A DNA stretch of 64,000 bases. It comes from Paraburkholderia lycopersici. GTDB taxonomy: Bacteria > Pseudomonadota > Gammaproteobacteria > Burkholderiales > Burkholderiaceae. This document shows positions 1 to 8,682 of this stretch, piece by piece. The stretch's first letter is position 1. Each line of letters starts with the position of its first letter. A program made the position numbers and the translations under genes. The DNA is taken from positions 172,387 to 236,386 of the forward strand of contig NZ_FMYQ01000006.1 of the NCBI RefSeq assembly GCF_900096975.1, in the 5' to 3' direction. Below the pieces are notes generated by a model. That model was not told where the DNA came from. It worked only from the letters and a program-made list of their open reading frames with translations, and did not search any database.

Positions 1-243
1 GAACAGCAGGATTTCCTGGTCCGGTTCCTGCAGGCCCGCCTCGTCCGGCACGACGCGCCAGCGGCGGAACGTTTCGTGCTCGCCGCTTTCGCGGTCGATA
101 TGCACGCGGATATCCGCATCCTCGTCGAAGAGTTTCTTGGAGGCCGACGCAAGCGCCGCTTCAAGGGCGGCGAACACCACGTCCTTGTCGACATTCTTCT
201 CGCGTGCCAGCGCATCCACCAGCATCAACACTTCGCGACTCAT
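1..243 (-). CDS. nusA: Transcription termination/antitermination factor NusA, N-terminal part
   Basis: Only the first 81 codons lie in the window; the gene runs off the left edge. The start reads [20 protein letters not shown], the typical NusA N-terminal domain that contacts RNA polymerase. NusA binds RNA polymerase in the cytoplasm and modulates pausing, intrinsic termination and antitermination. Its ATG overlaps the rimP stop codon in an ATGA arrangement (positions 240-243), so the two are probably translationally coupled. rimP-nusA, usually followed by infB, is a conserved bacterial operon. The N-terminal match is clear; the S1 and KH domains would lie outside the window. Confidence 0.95.
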   Translation of the reverse strand, partial: MSREVLMLVDALAREKNVDKDVVFAALEAALASASKKLFDEDADIRVHIDRESGEHETFRRWRVVPDEAGLQEPDQEILLF

Positions 244-698
244 TGTTTGCGGCTCCTAAAGTCAACTTTGGGGATAAGGCGTGCTTTGTCGATGTCCGCG
301 AGCGTGAAATCGAGCATCGCAGGACCCGCCTTCCCTTCGAATTCCAGACCGATGGTCTCGCCCTCGGGAGCATGCACGATGCCCCGGTACGATTTCCGTC
401 CGTCCAATGGCTTTTTCAGCGTGATTACCGCTTCGCAGCCTGCGAAGCGTTCGAAGTCCGCCAGTTTTTTCAGCGGACGGTCGAGACCCGGCGACGAAAC
501 TTCGAGTCGCTCGTAGTCGATGTTCTCGACCGTCAGAACGTGCTGCAGCTGACGCGTGACCTTCTCGCAGTCCTCGATCGCGATACCCGCGGGCTGATCG
601 ATATAGATGGTCAGCATGCCGCGCCCGGTGCGCTCGAGGTCGACCAGCTCGTAACCGAGCCCGGTAACCGTGGTTTCAATCAGTTCCGTCAGTTGCAC
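240..698 (-). CDS. rimP: Ribosome maturation factor RimP
   Basis: RimP is a cytoplasmic assembly factor for the 30S ribosomal subunit. The 152-residue product has the usual length. It shows the family pattern [18 protein letters not shown] at the start, [20 protein letters not shown] in the first third and the conserved [10 protein letters not shown] in the middle. The open frame extends further upstream, but I choose the GTG at 698: a GGAG Shine-Dalgarno lies about 8 bases before it, and beta-proteobacterial RimP proteins normally begin with MQLTELIE. It overlaps nusA by four bases. It is preceded by a long leader that carries a promoter-like sequence and an intrinsic terminator (see 907-930 and 997-1025). 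Confidence 0.95.
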   Translation of the reverse strand: MQLTELIETTVTGLGYELVDLERTGRGMLTIYIDQPAGIAIEDCEKVTRQLQHVLTVENIDYERLEVSSPGLDRPLKKLADFERFAGCEAVITLKKPLDGRKSYRGIVHAPEGETIGLEFEGKAGPAMLDFTLADIDKARLIPKVDFRSRKQ

Positions 699-906
699 AA
701 TGCCCACTCCAGATGTTCGCGCAGCGGGCCGGCAACTTCCTTCGCTCGAATACGTGCTTCGCTCGGGATTCGCGGGCCGCGCGCCAGGTGAGCGCGCGCG
801 CTTCTCACCTACCTGCCCCACGATGACGAACGACCCGGCGCCCCCCAAAATCGACAATGCCGAGCGCGAAGCGTCGGCATTGGTCGGCATCATTCGGGGC
901 AAACCA

Positions 907-930
907 AAAAAAAATGGGCGAAACGCCCAT
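907..930 (-). terminator. Intrinsic terminator in the rimP-nusA leader or at the end of rluB
   Basis: On the minus strand a perfect 7-bp stem (ATGGGCG paired with CGCCCAT, loop of three) is followed by eight T residues. A second hairpin, CCAGGTG/CACCTGG with a 4-base loop, sits just upstream at 943-960. The element lies between the rluB stop and rimP. It also lies downstream of a good promoter-like sequence at 997-1025. It may therefore be a leader attenuator for rimP-nusA rather than only the end of the scpB-rluB transcript. Confidence 0.8.
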
Positions 931-996
931 CTTCTCACTTAGCCAGGTGGTCGCACCTGGGGCGCAAATAATAGCCGCACGCCCAGCGACTTTGTG

Positions 997-1025
997 ATTC
1001 TAGCCTTTTTTGAACATTAACGCAA
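997..1025 (-). promoter_or_regulatory. Sigma70-like promoter for rimP-nusA
   Basis: Reading the minus strand, a -35-like TTGCGT and a -10-like TAGAAT are separated by exactly 17 bases. Transcription would start near position 990, giving a leader of about 290 bases before the rimP GTG, with the 907-930 terminator roughly 60 bases downstream of the start. This is a motif match only. Confidence 0.5.
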
Positions 1026-1225
1026 ATCACCGGTCAAGGCCGGGCGGCCTTTTGCCGTTAATTACGGGCTCCTGACGCATGGGCTTGCCGAGGCTATTTT
1101 CGACCGTTTCGCATGTTAATCAGCGTGCATCCGGGACTGCGGAAACAGCGGAGAGCGCACAAGCCCGCGGCTGTAAAACTGACGACGCCCGCCGAAGGAA
1201 GCGACAGGGCGTCGAGCCTCGCATA

Positions 1226-3013
1226 TCAATGACCGCGAGTGCGGTTGCGTGGCGCGCCACGTTGGCCGCCACGGCTGTTGCCGCCCGCTCGGTTGCCATT
1301 GGCGTTGGCATTGCCGCCATTGCCGGGACCGCCCCGGCGATTGCCGTTGGCGTTGGCGTTGCCGCCCGCGCGCTTGCCCGCACCGGGAGCCCGGTTGCCG
1401 TCGACCTCGCGGCCGCCGGCGCGGTTGCTGCCGCGGCCGCCGAAACCGGAGCCCGCGCCGAAATTGCCGTGGCCGACACCCGCGCCGCCGCCAAAGCCGC
1501 CCGCCGCGCCGCGCCGCGCCTGGCGCGGCTGGTTCATCGCGCCATGGGAGCTCAGCACGGGTTCGCGGTTGATGAAGCCCATTGACGTCTGCATCGGATC
1601 GGGCTGACGGCGATCCTGCTCCTTGCCGCGGCCACCGCCCTTCTCCTCGGTCGGCGCCTTCAGACCCACCGCGGCCATCAGGCTGCGGACCTGGTTGTCC
1701 TCGAGTTCTTCCCAACGGCCGCGCTTGAGCCCCTTGGGCAGCGCGATCGGACCGTGGCGCGTGCGAATGAGGCGGCTCACCATCAGGCCGACCGCTTCGA
1801 ACATGCGGCGCACTTCGCGGTTGCGACCCTCGGCCAGCGCGACGTGATACCAGTGATTCGTGCCCTCGCCGCCGCCGTCGCGCAGGCGCAGGAAGTTCGC
1901 CGGGCCGTCCTCGAGCTCGACGCCCTTGAGCAGCTTCTGACGATTCGCCTCGCTGAGCTCGCCCACCACGCGCACCGCATATTCGCGCTCAACGCTGTAG
2001 CGAGGGTGCATGAAGCGGTTCGCCAAATCGCCCGAGGTCGTGAGCATCAGGAGACCTTCGGTGTTGAAGTCCAGACGGCCGACGGCCAGCCACTTCGCCG
2101 TTTTCATGGGCGGCAGGCGGTCGAACACCGAGGGGCGGCCTTCCGGGTCAGCATGGCTGACGATTTCGCCTGCGGGCTTGTGATAGATCAACACGCGCGG
2201 CGGCTTGTTCGGCAGCTTGCGCTTGATCGGTTTGCCGTTGATGCGAACCTGGTCCGTCGGCAGGATGCGCTGACCAATGTGAGCGGGCTCTCCGTTCACC
2301 GAAACGCGCCCGGCGATGATCAACTCTTCCATGTCGCGGCGCGAGCCCATGCCCGCGTCCGCCAGCACCTTGTGCAGCTTCGGCGCGTCGTCGTCCGGGC
2401 TCAGCACGCGCTTGGGCTGCTGGGTACGGCCGCGGCGCAGCATCGGCGCGCGCACGCCGGAGCCGGCGCCGTTGTCGGCGTCGAAGGCCGGCGAAGTGAC
2501 GTAGAGGAACAAATCGTCCTGAGCAGCGGAGTCGCCGCCCGCTGCCGGCTGCCCTTCGGGGCGGCTCTGAGCCTTCTGGCGCTTGCCCGCGCCCTGCTGG
2601 CGCTCGCCGCGCTTCTCACCGCGCCTCTCACCTTGCCGCTCGCCCGGACCGGCTCCGGCCGCGTTCTGGCGCCGGCCCGCCTTATTCGCGCCCGAATCCT
2701 TGCGCGGCGCACGCCCCTGCGGAGCAGCTTCGCCATCCGGCGGCGTTTCCGTGGCGGCGACGACGGTCACCGCCGAAGCATCGGCGCCTTCGACGGCCTT
2801 CGCCTTCGCGCCGGCGCGGCGGCGCGCGATCAGGCTGCGCGGTCCCCGGCGCAGGCCGCGGCGCGGCCGCTCTTCGCCCTCGCCGCCGTGAGCTGGCGCG
2901 CCCGGGGCATTGCCTTCGACCTGCGCGGCGCGCGTGTCGTCGTCGCGCGCGGAAGTCGCGCGGCGCGCGGATTCGGACGCGTCGGTCGAATCGGTGTCGT
3001 GGATATCAGTCAA
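1226..3013 (-). CDS. rluB: 23S rRNA pseudouridine synthase of the RsuA/RluB family with long low-complexity arms
   Basis: This is predicted to make a pseudouridine in 23S rRNA (position 2605 in E. coli RluB). The 595-residue protein is far longer than the roughly 290-residue E. coli enzyme. Residues 1 to about 205 are rich in Ala, Arg, Gly and Gln. An S4 RNA-binding domain follows at about 211-257 ([20 protein letters not shown]). The catalytic domain carries the [13 protein letters not shown] motif at about residue 310, with Asp as the nucleophile. The last 120 or so residues are again low complexity, with two GNANANGNR units and RGG-like sequence. It lies 62 bases after scpB and is probably co-transcribed with it. 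Extended arms are common in burkholderial RluB; their role is not known to me. Confidence 0.92.
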   Translation of the reverse strand: MTDIHDTDSTDASESARRATSARDDDTRAAQVEGNAPGAPAHGGEGEERPRRGLRRGPRSLIARRRAGAKAKAVEGADASAVTVVAATETPPDGEAAPQGRAPRKDSGANKAGRRQNAAGAGPGERQGERRGEKRGERQQGAGKRQKAQSRPEGQPAAGGDSAAQDDLFLYVTSPAFDADNGAGSGVRAPMLRRGRTQQPKRVLSPDDDAPKLHKVLADAGMGSRRDMEELIIAGRVSVNGEPAHIGQRILPTDQVRINGKPIKRKLPNKPPRVLIYHKPAGEIVSHADPEGRPSVFDRLPPMKTAKWLAVGRLDFNTEGLLMLTTSGDLANRFMHPRYSVEREYAVRVVGELSEANRQKLLKGVELEDGPANFLRLRDGGGEGTNHWYHVALAEGRNREVRRMFEAVGLMVSRLIRTRHGPIALPKGLKRGRWEELEDNQVRSLMAAVGLKAPTEEKGGGRGKEQDRRQPDPMQTSMGFINREPVLSSHGAMNQPRQARRGAAGGFGGGAGVGHGNFGAGSGFGGRGSNRAGGREVDGNRAPGAGKRAGGNANANGNRRGGPGNGGNANANGNRAGGNSRGGQRGAPRNRTRGH

Positions 3014-3075
3014 AACAACCTCAAAATGTCAGGTTGCGCGCCCGCTTGCGGGGCGCGTCAAAAAGGCTTGTTACT

Positions 3076-4005
3076 TCAGACGCCGCGTCGAGCGGCTTCG
3101 TTGTCCGTCGTCGAGACGGCGTCGTCCTGCGCCGCGTCGCGGCGCTCTTCATGTTCTTCGCCCGCCGTATCGGCATCATGCGCGGCTTCCTGCGCGTGAG
3201 CGTTCGGGGCAACCCCGTGTTCCGCGAGGCTTGCTTCATCATGTTGCATGGCATCGCCCGCGGAGCCGGCTGCGGCTGCAACGTTTGCGCCTGCCGCCTC
3301 TTGCGTTTCGCTCGCGGGCTGAGCAGACGTAACTTCTTCCCCCACCAATGCCGGCGCATCTTCCGCGCCTGCCACCACGGCTGCATTGGCTGCATTGGCC
3401 GCGTCGGGCTCGCCGTCCGCGACGTACTGCGCCGCTCCGCTATCGGGAAACTCGATCGCGTGCTGGGCAAGCAGTTGCTCGCCCAGCTGGCTCGACGGAT
3501 CGTCGAGCGGCGGCAATTCGTCGAGCGACTTCAGGCCGAGATCGTCGAGGAACTCGCGCGTCGTCGCGTAAAGCGCCGGGCGACCCGGCACGTCGCGGTG
3601 ACCGATCACTTCGATCCAGTTGCGGTCTTCGAGCTGCTTGACGACCTGCGTGTTGACCGTGACGCCGCGAATTTCCTCGATGTCGCCGCGCGTGACCGGC
3701 TGCCGGTACGCGATGATCGCGAGCGTTTCGAGGACCGCTCGCGAATAACGCGGCGGCTTTTCAGGGTGCAACCGGTCCAGGTAGGTCCGCATCGCCGGCT
3801 TGCTCTGAAAGCGCCAGCCCGACGCGAGCCCCACCAGCTCGACGCCGCGCCCGGACCATTCGTGCCGCAGGTCTTCGAGCAGGGTGCGGACCGTGTCCGC
3901 CGAAATGTCGTCGGCAAACAGTTTGCGCAGTTCGCCGATCTTGAGCGGCTCCTGCGTGCAGATCAATGCAGTCTCGAGGACGATTTTCGCCTCTTGGGTA
4001 TTCAT
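3076..4005 (-). CDS. scpB: Segregation and condensation protein B (ScpB)
   Basis: ScpB is the winged-helix dimer partner of ScpA in the SMC-ScpAB chromosome condensation complex. The N-terminal 190 residues match the family well, with motifs such as [20 protein letters not shown] and [18 protein letters not shown]. The 309-residue product is longer than the roughly 190-residue core. The extra C-terminal 110 residues are acidic and Ala-rich, resembling burkholderial homologues. It is the first gene of a scpB-rluB pair. scpA would normally lie upstream but is not in the window; an aminotransferase is there instead. Confidence 0.95.
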   Translation of the reverse strand: MNTQEAKIVLETALICTQEPLKIGELRKLFADDISADTVRTLLEDLRHEWSGRGVELVGLASGWRFQSKPAMRTYLDRLHPEKPPRYSRAVLETLAIIAYRQPVTRGDIEEIRGVTVNTQVVKQLEDRNWIEVIGHRDVPGRPALYATTREFLDDLGLKSLDELPPLDDPSSQLGEQLLAQHAIEFPDSGAAQYVADGEPDAANAANAAVVAGAEDAPALVGEEVTSAQPASETQEAAGANVAAAAGSAGDAMQHDEASLAEHGVAPNAHAQEAAHDADTAGEEHEERRDAAQDDAVSTTDNEAARRGV

Positions 4006-4351
4006 GCAGCCAGGTCAGACCCTAAGTAAGGTAAATCAGGTTCAAGGAACCGGATCAGACAGACGAAAGACGATATGGAACTGGAGACGCGCTCGCCCGA
4101 TTCTGATCGGTCATATTGATGGGAGCACGCACCGGGGGGCCGCTATACGACACACAAGCAGGCAAAGAGCCAGACCCAGCCGGACGGAGCAGCGAAATTC
4201 CCGTAAGGAATCGCTAGACTGAGCGCCATATTACGCAAAAACGCCGGGTGCGTAAAGACGCCTTCCGGCATGCGCGGACGCATTTCTCCCGGGCTGCGCC
4301 GCTGCTTTGCGTGCGCCGGCGATGCACCGGCAGCGCACCCTCAACGCACCC
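4006..4351. other. Intergenic region upstream of scpB with no gene
   Basis: I see no convincing coding region. It must hold the scpB promoter and the 3' end of the aminotransferase transcript. A perfect inverted repeat, TTACGC (4231-4236) with GCGTAA (4250-4255), is present but lacks a T-tract on either strand, so I do not call it a terminator. Confidence 0.5.
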
Positions 4352-5572
4352 TCAACGCGCGCCCACTGCCTCCAGGTAGCGCGCGAGGCGCTCGACACCC
4401 GCGTCGAGCCGCGCCGGATCGCACGCATAACACCAGCGAACGAAGCCTTCCCCTTGCGGTCCGAACGCGCTGCCTGGCGCGAGCCCGAGACCCACGTCGC
4501 GTACCAGCGCCTTGCATAGTTCGAGGCTCTTCTGCGCGCCCGCCAACCGGAAAAACAGATACATCGCGCCGCGCGGCACCTTCACGTCGACGCCAGGCAG
4601 CTTCGCGAGCGCCGCCGCGAGATGGTCGCGCGAAGCACGCAGATCGGCGACGAGCGCACGCGTGAACGGCTCGCCGTGCTCGACGGCGGCAATCCCGGCC
4701 TGCTGCACGAACGACGGTGCACATGAGGTGTTGTACTCGATGAGCTTGCCGAGGTCGTCGGCCAAGGTGCGCGGCACGACCATCCAGCCGAGCCGCCAGC
4801 CGGTCATCAGCCATGCCTTCGAGAACGAATTGACGCAGATGAGCCGCTCTTCGCGCGAGGCGATGTCGAGAAACGACGGCGCGGCGCGTTCGCCGGCGTC
4901 GCCGTAGTAAAGCCGCTCGTACACTTCGTCGGCGACGATCCAGATGCCGAGACGCCGGCAGTGCTCGAGCACCGCGCGCTGCTCGTCGCGCGTCATTACC
5001 CAGCCGGTCGGATTGTTCGGCGAGTTGATCGTCAGAAGCCGCGTGCCGGGCGTAAGCGCCGCCAGCAGCCGGTCGAGATCGAGCGTCCAGCCGCGCTCGC
5101 CGTAACCGAGCGATACCGTTTCGACCGTCGCGCCGAGAATCTTCGGGATCTCGACGAGGTTCGGCCAAAGCGGCGTCACCGCCACCACGCGATCGCCTGC
5201 GCCCACCACGAGTTGCGCCGCCAGCATCAGCGCGTTCACGCCGGCGCTCGTCACCGCGATGTTTTCGACCGGCGTTGCGCCGTGCAGCTGGCTCACGTAG
5301 CGCGCGAGCGATTCACGCAGCGGCGCGATGCCGAGGTTGTGCGTGTAGAACGTATCGCCGCGCCCGAGCGCCTCGGCGGCCGCCTCGCGGATGAACGGCG
5401 GCGTCGCGCGGTCGGACTCGCCGAACCAGAACGGCAGCACGTCGGGAACGCCAAACCCGGCGTTCGCCACTTCGCGGATCTGCGAAGAGCGCAACGCGCG
5501 CACCGCTTCGCGCGGCAAGGAGACGGAGGACGACGGATCGAGATCGCTGCTCATCTGCATTTCCGGTAACAC
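4352..5572 (-). CDS. PLP-dependent aminotransferase, class I/II
   Basis: This is a fold-type I aminotransferase of about 400 residues. It shows the SPNNPTGW substrate and cofactor loop, ADEVYERLYY with the conserved Asp and Tyr, and the PLP-binding lysine in NSFSKAWLMTGWRLG. This layout fits the aspartate/alanine aminotransferase group; the substrate cannot be read from the sequence. An in-frame ATG five codons downstream (MQMSSDL) is an alternative start. It lies 78 bases downstream of a LysR-type regulator gene on the same strand, which may control it. Confidence 0.88.
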   Translation of the reverse strand: MLPEMQMSSDLDPSSSVSLPREAVRALRSSQIREVANAGFGVPDVLPFWFGESDRATPPFIREAAAEALGRGDTFYTHNLGIAPLRESLARYVSQLHGATPVENIAVTSAGVNALMLAAQLVVGAGDRVVAVTPLWPNLVEIPKILGATVETVSLGYGERGWTLDLDRLLAALTPGTRLLTINSPNNPTGWVMTRDEQRAVLEHCRRLGIWIVADEVYERLYYGDAGERAAPSFLDIASREERLICVNSFSKAWLMTGWRLGWMVVPRTLADDLGKLIEYNTSCAPSFVQQAGIAAVEHGEPFTRALVADLRASRDHLAAALAKLPGVDVKVPRGAMYLFFRLAGAQKSLELCKALVRDVGLGLAPGSAFGPQGEGFVRWCYACDPARLDAGVERLARYLEAVGAR

Positions 5573-5650
5573 AGAATGTGGGAAAGCGTGAAGTGTAGCG
5601 CGCGGCCCGGCGCAATGCCGGCCAGGCCCGCAATCCGCACACCGACGCCT

Positions 5651-6553
5651 TCAGCGCGGCGCATCGGGCCCGCCGTCGAGTTGACGGATCAGCGACCACA
5701 CGGCCTCGGCGGCCGGCGAGAGCGAGCGGTCGCGCCGCCGCACGAGTTCGACCGTGCGTTCCGCACGCGGCACGAGCGGGCGCGCGAGCAACGCGGCGCC
5801 CGCCGGCACGGGCAACGCGAGCCAGGGCAGCACGCTGATGCCCACACCCGCCTCGACGAGCCCGAAGACCGTGGCCGGATGGCCCAGCTCCTGCACCACG
5901 CGGGCACGCACGCCCTGTTCGCTCATCACGGCGTCGATGAGCGGGCGGCTGCCCGAGGCGTAGTCCAGCATCACGAGGCGTTCGCCATCGAGTTCCTTCC
6001 ACGACACTTCTTCGCTGATCGCGAACGCGTGATCGGCGCGCACGACCACGCAGAACGAGTCCGTGGTCAGACACTGCGTTTCGAGATCCTCAGCGGCGAA
6101 CGGCCCGATGATCACCCCGAAGTCCACCTCGCCCGAGCGGATCTTGCGCACCACGTCGCTTTGCACGTCGTCGCGCAGGCCAAGCGTGATGTAAGGGAAC
6201 TGCCGCCCGCAAGCGGCCACGACTTCGGGCATCAGCCGACAGGCGACCGTCGGGCTCGCCGCCACGACGACGCGCCCGCGCCGCTGCTCGCCGATCTCGC
6301 GTATCTCGCGCAAGGCGTCGTCGAGATCGTTGAGCAGGCGCGGAATGCTCGCAATGAGGTTCGCGCCGACATCGGTTAGCTGCACCTCACGCGTGGTGCG
6401 GTCGACGAGCTTCACGCCGATCTCGGTTTCCAGTTCGCGCACGCAACGGCTCACCGCCGACTGCGTGAGTCCGATTTCGTCCCCTGCCCGGCTGAAGCTC
6501 TGCAGCCGGGCGACCTCGATGAACACCCGTAGCTGCCGCAGCGTCACATTCAT
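5651..6553 (-). CDS. LysR-family transcriptional regulator
   Basis: The 300-residue product has the standard LysR length. The N-terminal winged helix-turn-helix covers about residues 3-62 (LRQLRVFIEVARLQSFSRAG, then LTQSAVSRCVRELE). A periplasmic-binding-protein-like effector domain follows from about residue 90. The effector is unknown. It is co-oriented with the aminotransferase gene, which begins 78 bases downstream and is a plausible target. A dyad at 6565-6583, immediately upstream of the start, may be its own binding site. Confidence 0.9.
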   Translation of the reverse strand: MNVTLRQLRVFIEVARLQSFSRAGDEIGLTQSAVSRCVRELETEIGVKLVDRTTREVQLTDVGANLIASIPRLLNDLDDALREIREIGEQRRGRVVVAASPTVACRLMPEVVAACGRQFPYITLGLRDDVQSDVVRKIRSGEVDFGVIIGPFAAEDLETQCLTTDSFCVVVRADHAFAISEEVSWKELDGERLVMLDYASGSRPLIDAVMSEQGVRARVVQELGHPATVFGLVEAGVGISVLPWLALPVPAGAALLARPLVPRAERTVELVRRRDRSLSPAAEAVWSLIRQLDGGPDAPR

Positions 6554-6564
6554 CTGCTCGCCTC

Positions 6565-6583
6565 ATGAATCGTCTGATTTCAT
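6565..6583. promoter_or_regulatory. Dyad upstream of the LysR gene
   Basis: ATGAA and TTCAT arms are separated by nine bases, ending 12 bases before the LysR start codon. The arrangement resembles the partially symmetric sites used by LysR proteins for autoregulation. This is an unconfirmed motif with short arms. Confidence 0.3.
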
Positions 6584-6973
6584 GCAATTTTATCCGGACG
6601 CGCTGCGTTCCGGGAATGCGAATGTCGGCGGCGATTATTCGCCGCAATGCAGCAATACGGCGCAAACGCACGTCTGACGGGCCTATTTGCACAAGATTGG
6701 TGATTCTCCCGATTTTCTCGTCAGGTGTTTTCGAGTCTTATACGCCCCTGGCAATCTCCCGCGCGGGCTTGGCGCCACGCGGCTTCAAGACGAGAACGCA
6801 TGTGCTGGCACAGTTTTCGCATTAAGGCACGCACAGGTTCGATGGACGTCCCGGAAGCAGGCAATCCGGAACGAACCAGCCGGGCCCGCCGGTACCCCGG
6901 CATCCGGTCGGGAGTACATGAAGAGTGCGCAGCGCGGGGCAGCGCACCGGAGATAGCTTCGCTGAGGTGAAAC
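6584..6973. other. Intergenic region without a recognised gene
   Basis: No reading frame here looks protein-coding. A GC-rich hairpin (GCGGCGA with TCGCCGC) lies near 6630-6650. The right end supplies a GAGG ribosome-binding site for the gene starting at 6974. No terminal inverted repeat that would mark an insertion sequence around that gene was obvious to me. Confidence 0.4.
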
Positions 6974-7375
6974 ATGATGCTGTTCGACGATTTGAGAGAC
7001 AACGAATGGGCGCTGGTCGAGGCGTTGTTCTGTGCCGAACCGGCACGGAGCGAACGGCGTGGGCGGCCTCGCGTCGAAGCGCGTGCTGTGGTCAACGCGG
7101 TGCTCTGGGTCCTTTCGACAGGTGAAGGCTGGTCCAAGCTGCCGGGCCGCTATCCCTCGCCGCCGACCTGCCGCCGCCGTTTCGACGAGTGGCAGGCGGA
7201 CGGCACGCTGGCGGAGATCGTCAAGCGACTGAGCTCGAACGGGCGCGAGATTTCGCTGCGCGGCCGTATCGGCGCAACGGCGACCAAGCCGCCGGCGCCG
7301 CCCAGCCGCGATCGCCTGCGCGGCGCCTTCTGGACCAATCCGGAGTCGTGGCGCGCGCCGGTCAAGATGGCCTGA
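6974..7375 (+). CDS. Lone IS5-type transposase N-terminal domain protein (DUF4096-like)
   Basis: The 133-residue product resembles the DNA-binding N-terminal part of IS5/IS4-family transposases: LRDNEWALVEALF, then RRGRPRVEARAVVNAVLWVL, then a conserved GW..LP.RYP and RRRFDEW block. The catalytic DDE part is absent. After residue 95 the tail (PPAPPSRDRLRGAFWTNPES) is unlike a transposase. A good GAGG ribosome-binding site precedes it. No second transposase frame follows. It could be an insertion sequence remnant or a domesticated DNA-binding protein; I favour the second because the frame is clean and ends in its own tail. Confidence 0.65.
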   Translation: MMLFDDLRDNEWALVEALFCAEPARSERRGRPRVEARAVVNAVLWVLSTGEGWSKLPGRYPSPPTCRRRFDEWQADGTLAEIVKRLSSNGREISLRGRIGATATKPPAPPSRDRLRGAFWTNPESWRAPVKMA

Positions 7376-7645
7376 GCACACGCGTCAATCGCTTTGCGCC
7401 GGGCGCCGCGCGCGCCCGGCGAGTTTTTCGCCCTCCTTCTGCCTGTTCCCCGCGCACCCGCGCGGCGGGATACTCCGCTTCCGCCCGGCTCCGTCGCCAT
7501 CGCTTCGCTGCCTCCGCAACGAAGCGAAGCCGCATGCCGCCCGCGATACATCTCTTTACCAATATTTACAGCATGCTTTCGCGCCCGCCGTTAGTTTGGC
7601 GATATGTCTATCAACGTCAACAAGCTGGATTGACGGGGAGCCAAC

Positions 7646-7942
7646 ATGAAATCCATGGACCTGCCCATCCGGGGCATCATGGTTTCGCTGTCCGCGCTCG
7701 CCCTCTTCGCGCCAACGGCGTCGTTCATGTCATTCAGCGCAGCCGCCCAGCCGCCGCATGCGTCCGCGCCGCCCTGGCCGATATCGCGCACCGGCGCCCA
7801 CGCGTGGCCGCCCCCGGCAGCCGGCGGCAATGGCGCCAATGGCGGCAGCCACCCCGCGCCACGCGGGGACCTGCGCGGCGACATTACCGATAATGCGCGC
7901 CGCAGCGCGCCCCAGCGGCAGGAGGCGCCGCCGCATCGCTGA
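7646..7942 (+). CDS. Small putative exported protein, unknown function
   Basis: The 98-residue product begins with a basic N-terminus and a hydrophobic stretch ending near an Ala-rich site (SFSAAAQ), consistent with a signal peptide cleaved at about residue 34. The mature part is rich in Pro, Ala and Gly with no known domain. A GGGAG ribosome-binding site sits seven bases before the ATG, which is the main reason to accept the frame. It could be periplasmic or secreted. I do not recognise the family. Confidence 0.5.
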   Translation: MKSMDLPIRGIMVSLSALALFAPTASFMSFSAAAQPPHASAPPWPISRTGAHAWPPPAAGGNGANGGSHPAPRGDLRGDITDNARRSAPQRQEAPPHR

Positions 7943-8144
7943 TGCGTGCCTGAAGCGGGTTATCGAGACCGGACCGCAGAAACCGATGCCACGTCGATAA
8001 GAAGAACCGCTGAGTGCGCCCGATGAGCCCGATGAGCCCGACGAAACAGCGGGTCAGCATATACCCTGCCTTTGGGAACCACCACGCGTCGCGCGCGGTC
8101 TATTCTTACGCCATCAAGCACAGCGTGGCAGCAGTAATTCCGGT

Positions 8145-8176
8145 AAGCCCGTATCTTTCGATGCGGGCTTTTTTTT
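8145..8176 (+). terminator. Strong intrinsic terminator with no obvious upstream gene
   Basis: An 11-bp stem with one wobble pair (AAGCCCGTATC with GATGCGGGCTT, loop TTTC) is followed by a T-tract on the plus strand. The nearest plus-strand gene ends at 7942, about 200 bases upstream, and the next gene is on the minus strand. The terminator may therefore end an unannotated small RNA in 7950-8176. Confidence 0.75.
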
Positions 8177-8193
8177 GGCGGGAGACGATGAAA

Positions 8194-8508
8194 CTACTGG
8201 CTGGCTTCGAGACCCGATTGGGGCACGCGTTCGGCCACATAGTCGGCCACGCGATGAGCGCTCCACTGCGCCGTGCGCTCGTCGCGTGCAAGACGGGCGA
8301 ATTCCGCGCGACCACGATCGGTCAGCACCGCGATGTCGACGGGCGCGTGAAAGCCCGGCGCCGGCGCGACCGTACGCTGGCGGACGATATCCATCATGCC
8401 GAGATCGCGCAAATACTGGAACACTTCGGGACGACGCGCCCACGGGACCTGCCGGTACTGCACCCGCCGCAGCGCTTCGAGTACTGCCTCGTTGGAATAC
8501 GTGGTCAT
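8194..8508 (-). CDS. Conserved-looking hypothetical protein, possible winged helix
   Basis: The 104-residue product begins with MTTYSNEAVLEALRRVQYRQ and is compact and charged. It contains VFQYLRDLGMMDIV and DIAVLTDRGRAEFARLAR, which reads like a winged-helix 'T..G' turn. A GAAGTGAG ribosome-binding site precedes the ATG. It has no signal peptide or membrane segment. The function is unknown; a small DNA-binding protein is possible but unproven. It is transcribed toward the orphan terminator at 8145-8176, which faces the other way. Confidence 0.65.
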   Translation of the reverse strand: MTTYSNEAVLEALRRVQYRQVPWARRPEVFQYLRDLGMMDIVRQRTVAPAPGFHAPVDIAVLTDRGRAEFARLARDERTAQWSAHRVADYVAERVPQSGLEASQ

Positions 8509-8682
8509 CTCACTTCTTTCTTAAAATGCAGTCCTGCGATCATTGAGCCTGGCGCGAGCCGGCTTCGGCGCGACGTGAGCGGCAAAGCCAGCGCAGTGAC
8601 GGGCCCACGCGCGCCGTCCCATGCACCGCGCGGCGGCAGGGACTGCAGGTTATCCGGGCCCCCGTAAAAGCGGACTTGCCGC

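Noticed and set aside
4231..4255. TTACGC/GCGTAA inverted repeat as a terminator of the aminotransferase gene.
   Set aside because: The arms are only six bases long, with a 13-base loop and no T-tract on the minus strand.
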